64,000 nt of DNA from Streptomyces sp. NBC_00576 (lineage in GTDB: Bacteria > Actinomycetota > Actinomycetes > Streptomycetales > Streptomycetaceae): contig NZ_CP107780.1 of assembly GCF_036345175.1 (NCBI RefSeq), forward strand, positions 9,300,001 to 9,364,000. Reading direction: 5' to 3'. The translations under genes were made by a program, and so were the position numbers. The notes under the pieces were generated by a model that had not been told where the DNA came from, did not search any database, and saw only the letters and a list, made by a program, of their open reading frames with translations. Each line of letters begins with the position of its first letter. The stretch's first letter is position 1. Positions 33,565 to 43,547 of this stretch are shown in pieces.

Positions 33565-34929
33565 ATGAGCAGAGCCGAACAGCCGTCCCGCAGAACCGTT
33601 CTCGCCGCGGCGGTCGCCGCCGCCGTCGCGGGCAGCGCCGGCCCGGCCACCGCCGACACCCCGGAGACAACCGGCCGCGAGGTCGCCGCCGACCCCGCTC
33701 GCCCTGTCGACAACCGCGCCTGGACCTCATACGCGGACTGGTGCGCAGGCACGGCCGAGGGTGTCCGGGCCGTCGCCGGCGCGCGGCCCGGGCTCGCGAT
33801 CGGCGCTCCGGTCGGCAAGATCGACTACACCGATCCGCACACCGGCACGACGTCGGCCTGGGAGTACGCGACCTGGACGTCCCTCGTGCACCGGCTCACG
33901 GTGCCCGCCACCGAGGTCATCGCCTCCTGGAACGCGCGCACCCCGGCCGGGACCTGGCTCCAGGTCGAACTGGCCGGCACGTACTCCGACGGCACCGCCA
34001 CGCCCTGGTACGTGATGGGCCGCTGGGCCTCCGGCGACCAGGACATCAAGCGGACCTCCGTCGACGACCAGACCGACGACAAGAGCACGGTCTGGACCGA
34101 CACCTTCGCCATCGACGACCCGGCCACGGGCCTGCGCCTGGTCTCGTACCGGCTGCGGCTGACCCTCTACCGCAAGCCCGGCACCACGGCCACGCCCACG
34201 GTCTGGCGGCTCGGCGCGATGGGCTCCGACGTCCCGGACCGCTTCACGGTCCCCGCCTCGACACCCGGCCCGGCCAGGGAACTGATCGTCCCGCGCTACT
34301 CGCAGGAGATCCATACCGGCCAGTACCCCGAGTACGACAACGGCGGTGAGGCCTGGTGCAGCCCCACCTCCTCGCAGATGATCATCGAGTACTGGGGACG
34401 GAAACCCACGGCGCAGCAACTGGCCTGGGTCGACCCGGCCTACGCCGACCCGCAGGTGTGCCACGCGGCCCGCTTCACCTACGACTTCCAGTACGGCGGC
34501 TGCGGCAACTGGCCCTTCAACGCGGCCTACGCGGCGACCTACAAGGACCTCCAGGGCGTGGTCACCCGGCTCGGCTCGCTCACCGACCTGGAAGCGCTGA
34601 TCGCGGCCGGCATCCCGGCCATAACGTCCCAGTCGTTCCTCAAGACCGAGCTGACGGGGGCCGGTTACGGCACCTCCGGCCATCTGATGACCGTGATCGG
34701 CTTCACCGCCGAGGGTGATGTGATCGCCAACGACCCGTTCTCGGCGACCAACGAGGCCGTGCGACGGGTCTATCCGCGGCGCGAGTTCGAGAACATCTGG
34801 CTGCGGACCAAGCGGTACAACGCCAGCGGCAAGGTGGTGTCCGGCACCGGCGGCGTCTGCTACCTGTACTTCCCGGCACGGCCGACCGCCGCCCAGCTCG
34901 TGGCGCTCGCGGCGGTGGGCGTGCGCTGA
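33565..34929 (+). CDS. Secreted C39-like peptidase family protein (Tat signal)
   Basis: 454 residues. The N-terminus SRRTVLAAAVAAAVAGSAGP followed by ATA is a twin-arginine signal peptide. The middle (about 60-230) is a beta-rich domain. The C-terminal C39/papain-like domain shows Cys in GEAWCSPTSSQMIIEYWG, His in SGHLMTVIGF and Asp in VIANDPFSA, so the Cys-His-Asp set is complete. It is not a bacteriocin-exporter C39 because no ABC domain is attached. Exported folded; substrate unknown. Confidence 0.88.
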   Translation: MSRAEQPSRRTVLAAAVAAAVAGSAGPATADTPETTGREVAADPARPVDNRAWTSYADWCAGTAEGVRAVAGARPGLAIGAPVGKIDYTDPHTGTTSAWEYATWTSLVHRLTVPATEVIASWNARTPAGTWLQVELAGTYSDGTATPWYVMGRWASGDQDIKRTSVDDQTDDKSTVWTDTFAIDDPATGLRLVSYRLRLTLYRKPGTTATPTVWRLGAMGSDVPDRFTVPASTPGPARELIVPRYSQEIHTGQYPEYDNGGEAWCSPTSSQMIIEYWGRKPTAQQLAWVDPAYADPQVCHAARFTYDFQYGGCGNWPFNAAYAATYKDLQGVVTRLGSLTDLEALIAAGIPAITSQSFLKTELTGAGYGTSGHLMTVIGFTAEGDVIANDPFSATNEAVRRVYPRREFENIWLRTKRYNASGKVVSGTGGVCYLYFPARPTAAQLVALAAVGVR

Positions 34930-35091
34930 GCCGAGGAGGACAGGTGACGTGTGAGCGGCCCCCGGGGAACCGGGGGCCGTCCGCTTTCGGATGGGATGTG
35001 ACCAACGTCTCCGGCGCGAAAGCCCCGATGAATGGCAAGGTGGACAGAACGATGGGGGGAGTCCATCGCACACCGACCTCAGCGAGATGCC

Positions 35092-35235
35092 ATGACCGCG
35101 AGCACTGCCGCAGCCCCCGCCCGCACCCGTACCGGGGGTCCCCAGGATGACGGCCCGAAGATCCTCGAGCACGTCATGGGCTGGACCTTCGTGGTTGTGG
35201 TCGCCATGCTCGTCGCCCAGCTCGGCCTGATCTGA
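35092..35235 (+). CDS. SCO1431-family small membrane protein
   Basis: 47 residues. A charged, Ala/Thr-rich N-terminus (about 1-25) precedes a single transmembrane helix (GWTFVVVVAMLVAQLGLI) that runs to the C-terminus. It matches my memory of the SCO1431 family of streptomycetes, and its position next to the GH18 chitinase region agrees with the S. coelicolor order. ATG 35092 gives the family-like start MTASTAAAPARTRTGGP; the frame continues upstream but without a clear ribosome-binding site. Confidence 0.75.
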   Translation: MTASTAAAPARTRTGGPQDDGPKILEHVMGWTFVVVVAMLVAQLGLI

Positions 35236-35239
35236 CCCG

Positions 35240-36013
35240 GTGCGATCCACCGTGAACCGGGCGCCCGCAGCCTCGATCAGAGTCGAACGTGCAGGTGGCT
35301 CGGTCTGCCATACTTCGGATGTCCCGCCCGCAGTTGGAGACCAGGGCCCCAAATTGAACAGTAGTCGACAGCCGGCCGCCGAACGCCCGCGGGCGCGCGG
35401 CACCGACCGCTCTCTGGCGCGTCGCGCCGAACTCATCGCCATCGGACGGAAGCTGTTCGCCGACAGGTCGTACGACGCACTGTCGATGGACGACATCGCA
35501 CGTCAGGCGCAGGTCGCCAAGGGGCTGATCTACTACTACTTCCAGTCGAAGCGCGGCTACTACCTCGCCATCGTCGAGGACTCGGTCGCCGATCTGGTCA
35601 CCTTCGCCTCCAGTGGCCTCGACCACACGCCCGTGGACCGGGTGCACCGCACCATCGACGGCTACCTGCGCTTCGCCGAGCACAACCAGGCCGCCTACCG
35701 CACGATCGTCAGTGGCGGCGTCGGCTTCGACGCCGAGGTGCACGCCATCCGGGACGGGGTGCGCGAGGCGATCGTGGCGACCATCGCCGAAGGCGCGTAC
35801 GGCAGGCAGGACATCGCCCCGCTGGCCCGTATGGGCCTCTTCGGCTGGGTGTGCAGCGTGGAGGGCGCCACCCTCGACTGGATCGACCGTCCCGAACTCT
35901 CCCGCGACACCATGCGCGAACTCCTCGTGAAGATGCTGGGCGGTGCCCTGCGCGCCATCGAGGAACTGGACCCGGCGTACGTGACACCGGAGCCGGCCCG
36001 CCGGGACAGCTGA
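35240..36013 (+). CDS. TetR-family transcriptional regulator
   Basis: Up to 257 residues. The TetR helix-turn-helix is ALSMDDIARQAQVAKGLIYYYFQSKRGYYLAIVED at about residues 80-115 of the longest form. The extra 40-60 residues before it are atypical, so the true start is uncertain: GTG 35240 (longest) or TTG 35354 (LNSSRQPAAERPRARGTDRS). The C-terminal domain would bind a small hydrophobic effector. It stands between the SCO1431-type gene and the convergent chitinase gene. Confidence 0.88.
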   Translation: MRSTVNRAPAASIRVERAGGSVCHTSDVPPAVGDQGPKLNSSRQPAAERPRARGTDRSLARRAELIAIGRKLFADRSYDALSMDDIARQAQVAKGLIYYYFQSKRGYYLAIVEDSVADLVTFASSGLDHTPVDRVHRTIDGYLRFAEHNQAAYRTIVSGGVGFDAEVHAIRDGVREAIVATIAEGAYGRQDIAPLARMGLFGWVCSVEGATLDWIDRPELSRDTMRELLVKMLGGALRAIEELDPAYVTPEPARRDS

Positions 36014-36066
36014 CGGCAGAGGGGCGAAGGCTCGTGGCCCCCGCCCCAACTGCTATACGGGTGCGC

Positions 36067-37323
<1,257 letters not shown>

Positions 37324-37388
37324 CGAGTTGTCTCCTCGGGAGGGAGGGGAGCGTGGGGGAGAGGATGTCGGGAACTGCGGGCACAGTA

Positions 37389-37426
37389 AGAGGACTAGAC
37401 CAGTATGGTCAATGGTTCGGACCAAT
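37389..37426 (-). promoter_or_regulatory. Two DasR-type (dre-like) sites in chitinase promoter
   Basis: Minus-strand reading: ATTGGTCCGAACCATT (37426-37411), then TTGACC overlapping it, then ACTGGTCTAGTCCTCT (37404-37389). The second agrees with the dre consensus ACTGGTCTAGACCACT at 13-14 of 16 positions. It predicts repression by DasR and induction by chitin breakdown products. Confidence 0.75.
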
Positions 37427-37645
37427 TCTCCGGCGAGGCCGATGCCTCGGGATGTGATCGAATAAACGCTCGTTAACCGGTGACGCCGTGCCTCCGATCG
37501 GGCATACTCGCAGCTCCACAGCCGTTCGCCGACCGCTTCCGCGACCCGGAAGGGCCAGCATCGGCCGTGACCAGTGAGACCGGCGGACGCCACCCTACTC
37601 AGGCGCGCGTGTGCCGTCGCGCCCGACAGGGAGGAGAGCGTCGAC
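37427..37645. other. Rest of divergent chitinase / acyl-CoA dehydrogenase spacer
   Basis: The 322-bp spacer 37324-37645 holds the dre-like sites and, near 37630-37636, the GGAGGAG ribosome-binding site of the acyl-CoA dehydrogenase gene. The middle is moderately AT-rich (around 37440-37480) and may hold the promoter of the rightward gene. No further gene seen. Confidence 0.4.
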
Positions 37646-38818
37646 ATGCCCGAACACGCCCCGCAGCCGGTGGACCGGCAACTGCCCACGGACGAGGCCC
37701 GGGACCTGATCTCGCTCGTCCGCGACATCGCCGAGCGCGAGATCGCCCCGAAGGCGGCCGAAGAGGAGGACGCCGCACGCTTCCCGCGTGAAGTCTTCGC
37801 CCTGCTCTCGGAGTCGGGGCTGCTCGGCCTCCCGTACTCCTCCGAGCACGGCGGCGGTGACCAGCCGTACGAGGTCTATCTCCAGGTCCTCGAAGAGCTC
37901 GCCGCGGCCCGCCTCACCGTCGGGCTCGGTGTCAGCGTGCACACGCTGTCCTGCCACGCCCTCGCCAGCTACGGAACCAAGGAACAACAAGCCGAACGCC
38001 TGCCCGCGATGCTCGGCGGTGGCCTCCTCGGCGCGTACTGTCTCTCCGAACCCGCGTCCGGCTCCGACGCCGCCTCCCTGCGCACCAAGGCCGTCCGGGA
38101 CGGCAACGACTGGGTGCTCACCGGCACCAAGGCCTGGATCACGCACGGCGGCATCGCCGACTTCTACACGGTCATGGCCCGCACCGGCGAGGAGGGACCG
38201 CGCGGAATCACCGCGTTCCTGGCCCCGGGTGACGCCGAGGGGCTGAGTGCCGCGGCGCCTGAACGGAAGATGGGCCTCAAGGGTTCACCCACCGCGCAGA
38301 TCCACTTCGACGGAGTTCGGCTGGACGGCAGTCGACGCATCGGTGAGGAGGGGCAGGGCTTCGCGATCGCACTGTCCGCGCTCGATTCCGGGCGCCTCGG
38401 CATCGCGGCCTGCGCGATCGGCCTGGCCCAGGCGGCACTTGACGAGGCGGTGGCCTATGCGACCGGACGCCGGCAGTTCGGGCGGCCGATCTCCGACTTC
38501 CAGGGGCTGCGCTTCATGCTCGCCGACATGGCCACGCAGATCGAGGCGGGCCGCGCGCTGTATCTCGCGGCGGCACGGCTGCGCGACGCGGGCCGGCCGT
38601 TCGCCAAGCAGGCCGCCATGGCCAAACTCCTGTGCACCGACGCGGCGATGAAGGTCACCACGGACGCTGTCCAGGTACTCGGCGGCTATGGCTACACCGC
38701 GGACTTCCCGGTCGAGCGCTACATGCGCGAGGCCAAGGTCCTGCAGATCGTCGAGGGCACCAACCAGATCCAGCGAATGGTCATCGCCCGTCATTTGGCG
38801 GGCCCGGAGACGCGTTGA
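37646..38818 (+). CDS. Acyl-CoA dehydrogenase
   Basis: 390 residues, standard length. FAD/substrate motifs are GAYCLSEPASGSDAASLRTKA, WVLTGTKAWITHGG, RRQFGRPISDFQGLRFMLADM and the C-terminal QVLGGYGYTADFPVERYMREAK. The catalytic Glu lies in IVEGTNQIQRM. It oxidises an acyl-CoA to the 2-enoyl-CoA, passing electrons to ETF. ATG 37646 has GGAGGAG 10-16 bases upstream. Its 3' end overlaps a probable small gene on the other strand. Confidence 0.94.
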   Translation: MPEHAPQPVDRQLPTDEARDLISLVRDIAEREIAPKAAEEEDAARFPREVFALLSESGLLGLPYSSEHGGGDQPYEVYLQVLEELAAARLTVGLGVSVHTLSCHALASYGTKEQQAERLPAMLGGGLLGAYCLSEPASGSDAASLRTKAVRDGNDWVLTGTKAWITHGGIADFYTVMARTGEEGPRGITAFLAPGDAEGLSAAAPERKMGLKGSPTAQIHFDGVRLDGSRRIGEEGQGFAIALSALDSGRLGIAACAIGLAQAALDEAVAYATGRRQFGRPISDFQGLRFMLADMATQIEAGRALYLAAARLRDAGRPFAKQAAMAKLLCTDAAMKVTTDAVQVLGGYGYTADFPVERYMREAKVLQIVEGTNQIQRMVIARHLAGPETR

Positions 38819-39089
38819 ACGGGTCGATCACGATCCCGAGCCCGACCGGCGGCGCCGCGAGCCGAACCCACTCCGGGTCGTGGCGCCCCGGCAGGGTTCG
38901 GCCACCGTCGGCCCAACTGCGCAGCAGGGCACGGTAGATGGGCGGGTCGGGCGGGGTCGGTGGGTTGGGCCGCCCCTGGTTCGGCGGATTCTGGTTCAGC
39001 AGGCCCTGGGGAACCGATTCTGCCGGACCGGAGTCGTAGAGCCGGCGCGGACGCGGACGTCCCGGCGTCGCGTACTTGGGGGTCGTCAT
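38781..39089 (-). CDS. Small conserved-looking Pro/Arg-rich protein
   Basis: 102 residues. Starts TTPKYATPGRPRPRRLYDSG, is rich in Pro/Asn (NPPNQGRPNPPTPPDPP), and ends with a compact block IYRALLRSWADGGRTLPGRH DPEWVRLAAPP. The last block resembles a motif I recall from other short streptomycete proteins (RALxxxWADxGRTLPGRxDPEW), so I think it is real. It overlaps the acyl-CoA dehydrogenase 3' end by 38 bp. No strong ribosome-binding site precedes ATG 39089. Confidence 0.5.
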   Translation of the reverse strand: MTTPKYATPGRPRPRRLYDSGPAESVPQGLLNQNPPNQGRPNPPTPPDPPIYRALLRSWADGGRTLPGRHDPEWVRLAAPPVGLGIVIDPFNASPGPPNDGR

Positions 39090-39099
39090 GCCAGGGCAA

Positions 39100-39127
39100 C
39101 GCGGTGACGGTCGATCAGGTCACCGCG
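39100..39127. terminator. 9-bp-arm inverted repeat
   Basis: CGCGGTGAC (39100-39108) and GTCACCGCG (39119-39127) with a 10-bp spacer, between the two leftward small genes. Could be the terminator of the 39237-39674 gene or an operator for the 38781-39089 gene, being 11 bp upstream of its start. Confidence 0.5.
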
Positions 39128-39236
39128 CGCTGGATTCGGCCCTGCGTTCGCGACGGCACACGCGCGCACCGAACCCGCACCACGGCAGCCTGCGAGCCAT
39201 GGTGCGGGGGCAGTCAGAAGGTTCGAGCGGATGCGC

Positions 39237-39674
39237 TCAGGCGGCGTGGCGCCGCATAACGGGAACCCGCATCGGGCGCGAGGCCGGGCCGCCGACGTGC
39301 GAGAACGGCTGGGTCCGCCAGTCGAGCCCCTGAGGGAGCGTCAACAGCAGGGCGGTGTGCTGCTCCTGGGCCTCCGCGAGCTCGTCCGCGGACCGGGCGT
39401 CGCCCGCCGCGCGGCCCGTACCGGCGCAGACCGTGAGCCCGAACGGGTTCCACGGCGACGCGCACAGCGCGTGCTCCGGCAGGATCTCCTCGTCCGCGAG
39501 CAGCGCGATGGGCTGCGTGCAGTCCGGGCAGATCACCCGGAACATCTCGAAGGTGTCGTAATCGTCGAGTTCCTCGCCGTCGAGCGCGTCGGGTTCGACA
39601 CCCTCCGGCTCGGGTTCGACGACCAACTGGGGCCTCTTGGGCGCGGTGCGACCAGGGCGCTTAAGACTCTGCAT
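39237..39674 (-). CDS. Conserved hypothetical protein with possible zinc-binding Cys
   Basis: 145 residues. A basic start QSLKRPGRTAPKRPQLVVEP is followed by an acidic linker (EPEGVEPDALDGEELDDYD) and a Cys-containing core VICPDCTQPIALLADEEILP ... ALCASPWNPFGLTVCAGTG with CxxC plus two more Cys, which could hold zinc. The C-terminus is hydrophobic/basic (LLLTLPQGLDWRTQPFSHVG). ATG 39674 was chosen for its GGGGGAG ribosome-binding site. Function not recognised. Confidence 0.75.
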   Translation of the reverse strand: MQSLKRPGRTAPKRPQLVVEPEPEGVEPDALDGEELDDYDTFEMFRVICPDCTQPIALLADEEILPEHALCASPWNPFGLTVCAGTGRAAGDARSADELAEAQEQHTALLLTLPQGLDWRTQPFSHVGGPASRPMRVPVMRRHAA

Positions 39675-39940
39675 GGGTAACTCCCCCTCGGGCTGGGCCG
39701 ACAAGGCGCTGCGGCCTCGACCACAGCAAGCACTTCCCGCCCGGTCTCGGCGGTAATCACGAGACCATCACGGAGCATGTTCGAGGGCTGTGGCGTTCGT
39801 CACATGCCGTTCGCAGGTGCCCGTGGCGATGCTTTTGTCCCTCGTCCGGCGCACAGGGCACCTCGGTCACATCACGAACAGGGCATGACCTGCACCGCTC
39901 AGGTATCGGAGGAGATCAACCGCACTGTAGGTTCTGCGCC

Positions 39941-40381
39941 ATGGAGGAGCTGGACCGACAGATCGTGCAGCTGCTCGTCAAGGACGGGCGGATGAGTTAC
40001 ACCGACCTGGGCAAGGCCACTGGCCTGTCCACGTCTGCCGTGCATCAGCGGGTGCGCCGGCTGGAACAGCGTGGCGTCATCCGCGGCTACGCCGCGGTCG
40101 TCGACCCGGAGGCCGTGGGGCTGCCCATGACGGCCTTCATCTCGGTGAAACCCTTCGACCCCAGCGCCCCGGACGACATCGCGGAACGCCTTCGGGACGT
40201 CCCGGAACTGGAGGCCTGCCACAGCGTGGCGGGCGAGGAGAACTACATCCTCAAGGTCCGCGTCGCGACCCCCCACGAGCTGGAGGAACTGCTGGCCAGG
40301 GTGCGCACCCTGGCGGGTGTCTCGACCCGCACGACGGTGGTCCTGTCGACACCGTACGAGGCACGGCCGCCCAAGATCTGA
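39941..40381 (+). CDS. Lrp/AsnC-family transcriptional regulator
   Basis: 146 residues. The helix-turn-helix EELDRQIVQLLVKDGRMSYT ... TGLSTSAVHQRVRRLEQRG is followed by the RAM ligand domain with CHSVAGEENYILKVRVATPH and STRTTVVLSTPYEARP. Likely amino-acid responsive. ATG 39941 has a GGAGGAG region further upstream (39908-39914). It precedes the amidohydrolase by 127 bp and may regulate it or the leftward gene. Confidence 0.92.
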   Translation: MEELDRQIVQLLVKDGRMSYTDLGKATGLSTSAVHQRVRRLEQRGVIRGYAAVVDPEAVGLPMTAFISVKPFDPSAPDDIAERLRDVPELEACHSVAGEENYILKVRVATPHELEELLARVRTLAGVSTRTTVVLSTPYEARPPKI

Positions 40382-40508
40382 GACACGTGGCGGCGGGCAG
40401 TCGTTCCGCTGGGGCGATGCGGGAGGGCGGGCACAGCCGACAGCGCCGGGCACCGCGACAACAGCCCCCAGGTGCAGCGGCGGCGTGGTCACGCGGGAAA
40501 CTGGCTCC

Positions 40509-42125
40509 ATGAGTGAACGCCCCGCCCCCGCCGAAACCGTCCTCCTCCGAGGCGGCGAAGTCCACAGCCCCGCCGACCCCTTCGCTACCGCGATGCTCGT
40601 CGAGCGCGGCCACATCGCCTGGGTCGGCTCGGAAGGCGCCGCGGACGCTGTCGCGGGCGCGGCCGACGACGTGATCGACCTCGACGGCGCCCTGGTCACC
40701 CCGGCGTTCACCGACGCACACGTGCACACCACCGCCACCGGCCTCGCGCTCACCGGCCTCGACCTGTCCGACGCCCCGTCCCTGGACGCGGCCCTCGCCC
40801 TCGTACGCGCGTTCGCTGCCGCCCGCCCCGCCGACCGTGTCCTCCTCGGTCACGGCTGGGATGCCGCCCGCTGGCCCGGCGGCCGCCCGCCGACCCGTGC
40901 CGAGCTGGACGAGGCCGCTGGCGGACGCCCGCTGTACCTCAGTCGCATCGACGTCCACTCGGCGGTCGTGACGACGGCACTCCTCGACCTGGTCCGCGGC
41001 GACACCGGCCGCCCCGACGCCCCACTGACCGGCGACGCCCACCACGAGGTCCGGGCCGCTGCCCTTGGCGCGGTGACTCCGGCACAGCGCATCGAGGCCC
41101 AGCGGGCCGCCCTCGCGCGCGCCGCCTCGCTCGGCATCGCCTCCGTCCATGAGTGCGCGGGGCCGGAGATCTCCTCGGAGGACGACTTCACCGGGCTGCT
41201 CCGCCTCGCCGCCGAGGAGCCGGGCCCGCGAGTGGTCGGCTACTGGGCCGAGCAGGGCGAAGAGGGGGTGGAGAAGGCCCGCGCCCTTGGTGCGATCGGC
41301 GCCGCCGGCGACCTGTTCGTCGACGGCGCCCTCGGCTCGCACACCGCCTGCCTGCACGAGCCGTACCGTGACGAGGCCGGCCACACGGGCACCGCCTACC
41401 TGGACACCGCAGCCGTCGCCGCTCATGTCCTCGCCTGCACCGAGGCGGGCCTCCAGGCGGGCTTCCACGCCATCGGGGACGCCGCCGTGACCTCCGTGGT
41501 CGAGGGCGTGCGCGCCGCCGCCGAGAAGGTCGGCCTGGCCCGTGTCCGCGCCGCCCGGCACCGCGTCGAGCACGCCGAGATGCTCACCCCCGAGACCATC
41601 GCCGCCTTCGCCGAACTGGGCCTCACCGCCTCGGTGCAGCCCGCCTTCGACGCCCTGTGGGGCGGTGAGGAGGGCATGTACGCCCAGCGTCTGGGCGCCG
41701 ACCGTGCTCGTGCCCTGAACCCCTTCGCGGCCCTTCTGAAGGCCGGCGTCCCGCTCGCCCTGGGCTCCGACAGCCCCGTCACCCCGCTCGACCCCTGGGG
41801 CACGGTCCGCGCCGCGGCCTTCCACCGCACTCCGGAGCACCGCATCTCGGTCCGCGCGGCGTTCACGGCCCATACCCGAGGCGGCTGGCGGGCCGTCGGA
41901 CGCGACGACGCGGGTGTCCTGGTGCCGGGCGCGCCCGCGGACTACGCCCTGTGGCGCACCGACGCCCTGGTGGTCCAGGCCCCCGACGACCGGGTCGCCC
42001 GCTGGTCCACCGACCCCCGCTCCGGGACCCCGGGGCTGCCCGACCTCACCCCGGGCACCGACCTCCCCGTCTGCCTGCGCACGGTGGTCGGCGGCCGGAC
42101 GGTGTTCGTACGCCCGGGCGAGTGA
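40509..42125 (+). CDS. Amidohydrolase family 3 (YtcJ-like) protein
   Basis: 538 residues. Composite beta domain and TIM barrel. The metal-binding start is TPAFTDAHVHTTATGLAL; the barrel has RVLLGHGWDAARWPGGRPP, QAGFHAIGDAAV, RVEHAEMLTPE and the terminal Asp in ALGSDSPVTPLDPW. This is the N-acyl or formamidase-like amidohydrolase 3 group. The substrate is unknown. ATG 40509 starts ERPAPAETVLLRGGEV. Confidence 0.9.
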   Translation: MSERPAPAETVLLRGGEVHSPADPFATAMLVERGHIAWVGSEGAADAVAGAADDVIDLDGALVTPAFTDAHVHTTATGLALTGLDLSDAPSLDAALALVRAFAAARPADRVLLGHGWDAARWPGGRPPTRAELDEAAGGRPLYLSRIDVHSAVVTTALLDLVRGDTGRPDAPLTGDAHHEVRAAALGAVTPAQRIEAQRAALARAASLGIASVHECAGPEISSEDDFTGLLRLAAEEPGPRVVGYWAEQGEEGVEKARALGAIGAAGDLFVDGALGSHTACLHEPYRDEAGHTGTAYLDTAAVAAHVLACTEAGLQAGFHAIGDAAVTSVVEGVRAAAEKVGLARVRAARHRVEHAEMLTPETIAAFAELGLTASVQPAFDALWGGEEGMYAQRLGADRARALNPFAALLKAGVPLALGSDSPVTPLDPWGTVRAAAFHRTPEHRISVRAAFTAHTRGGWRAVGRDDAGVLVPGAPADYALWRTDALVVQAPDDRVARWSTDPRSGTPGLPDLTPGTDLPVCLRTVVGGRTVFVRPGE

Positions 42126-42661
42126 TCTCCCGGGGCGGAGGGGTACGGATCGGTGGCCGACACGCCGTCGCGCGATCTGCGTGTCCCCGGCGCTGACCAG
42201 GTAATTGAGGAAAGAACCGCAGGCCAAGCAGCTGTTGACAGCCGATGGCAGACGGCCGGTAGGTTCTGCCGGGTCCACCACCGGACGCCCGACCGGGGAA
42301 CTTCCGCGCAGTCGCCGCAGCGCCGCTGGGTCAGGGATGGTGTGCCGCACCGGCGCACCGTCACTGGCAGCCAGGCTCAGCGCCCGCGCCACGGCGACGG
42401 AACGTTCCACCCGGTCGGCAAGGTGTGACCCGGGTGGGGCCCGGACGTCCAGTAGACAACGGCTTTCGGTCGACCCGCAGCCAGCGGGTCCCAGGTCGGC
42501 CCGAAGGGCGCCGGGCCCCGATCCGCTGTGCGCACAGGTGACGAAGCGGACTCCCTTACCCGGCTCTTGTCGAATAGACACCCCTGTACGCACGTGCTGA
42601 CGCGTCGACGCAGGCTGCGGCCACTATGGTGGACTTCTGCGTACGGACTGAAGGGGCAGCA
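42126..42661. other. 536-bp gap between amidohydrolase and mannosyltransferase genes
   Basis: Unusually long for this window. Several open frames cross it, but none has both a good start and protein-like composition. The best is GTG 42153-42428 (91 codons, GGAGGGG before it), which I do not recognise. The right end must hold the promoter of the mannosyltransferase gene. Confidence 0.5.
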
Positions 42662-43456
42662 GTGAACGACGGCGACGGGACCCTCGCGGCAGAGGCCCAG
42701 GGGCGGCGGTTCGGCCCGCTCGGCACGGCTTTGGTGATCATTCCGACCTACAACGAGGCGGAGAACATCAAGAAGATCGTCGGCCGGGTGCGCGAGGCGG
42801 TCCCCGATGCCCACGTTCTCGTGGCGGACGACAACAGCCCCGACGGCACCGGCAAGCTCGCCGACGAACTGGCCGCCGAGGACGATCAGGTCCAGGTGCT
42901 GCACCGCAAGGGCAAGGAGGGCCTCGGAGCCGCCTACCTCGCGGGCTTCCGCTGGGGTATGGAGAACGGCTACGGCGTCCTGATCGAGATGGACGCCGAC
43001 GGCTCGCACCAGCCCGAGGAACTGCCCCGCCTGCTGACCGCCCTCAAGGGCGCAGACCTGGTCCTGGGCTCCCGCTGGGTGCCGGGCGGTCGGGTGGTCA
43101 ACTGGCCCAAGACCCGCGAGTTCATCTCCCGTGGCGGCAGCCTCTACTCGCGGATCGCCCTGGACCTCCCCCTCCGCGACATCACGGGCGGCTACCGCGC
43201 CTTCCGCCGCGAGACCCTCGAAGGCCTCGGCCTCGACGAGGTCGCCTCGCAGGGTTACTGCTTCCAGGTCGATCTGGCCCGCCGCGCCATCAGGACCGGC
43301 TATCACGTGGTCGAGGTGCCCATCACCTTCGTCGAGCGCGAACACGGCGACTCCAAGATGAGCCGGGACATCATGGTCGAGGCGCTCTGGCGGGTCACGA
43401 TGTGGGGTGTGGGGGAGCGAGTGAACAAGGTCCGAGGCAAGACCAGGAAGCCGTAA
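42662..43456 (+). CDS. Polyprenol-phosphate mannosyltransferase (Ppm1/DPM1-like)
   Basis: 264 residues, GT2 fold. Motifs are VIIPTYNEAENI, VADDNSPDGTG, EMDADGSHQPEELPRLL (DxD), VPGGRVVNWPKTREFISRGG, ITGGYRAFRR and ITFVEREHGDSKMSRDIM. No membrane domain is attached. It transfers mannose from GDP-mannose to polyprenyl phosphate, the donor for protein O-mannosylation in streptomycetes. GTG 42662 has AAGGGG upstream. The S. coelicolor counterpart is SCO1423, from memory. Confidence 0.93.
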   Translation: MNDGDGTLAAEAQGRRFGPLGTALVIIPTYNEAENIKKIVGRVREAVPDAHVLVADDNSPDGTGKLADELAAEDDQVQVLHRKGKEGLGAAYLAGFRWGMENGYGVLIEMDADGSHQPEELPRLLTALKGADLVLGSRWVPGGRVVNWPKTREFISRGGSLYSRIALDLPLRDITGGYRAFRRETLEGLGLDEVASQGYCFQVDLARRAIRTGYHVVEVPITFVEREHGDSKMSRDIMVEALWRVTMWGVGERVNKVRGKTRKP

Positions 43457-43547
43457 CGGTCCCTCCCGGGTATGCCCGTACGACTTCACAGGCTCCGTTG
43501 ATCATCCTCTTATCCTGTGCTGAGCCCGGCCCAGGCACACTGGACGT

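Noticed and set aside
33565..34929. Bacteriocin exporter or lanthipeptide locus based on the C39-like peptidase
   Set aside because: The protein carries a Tat signal and no ABC transporter domain, and there is no precursor peptide or modification enzyme nearby.
40251..42593. A 780-codon antisense frame over the amidohydrolase gene and the following gap
   Set aside because: Gly/Val-rich without domain motifs, and the amidohydrolase on the other strand is clear. The part over the gap alone has no good start.
42594..42665. Short Arg-rich ORF whose stop overlaps the mannosyltransferase start
   Set aside because: No ribosome-binding site and no recognisable leader-peptide pattern; overlap is likely chance.
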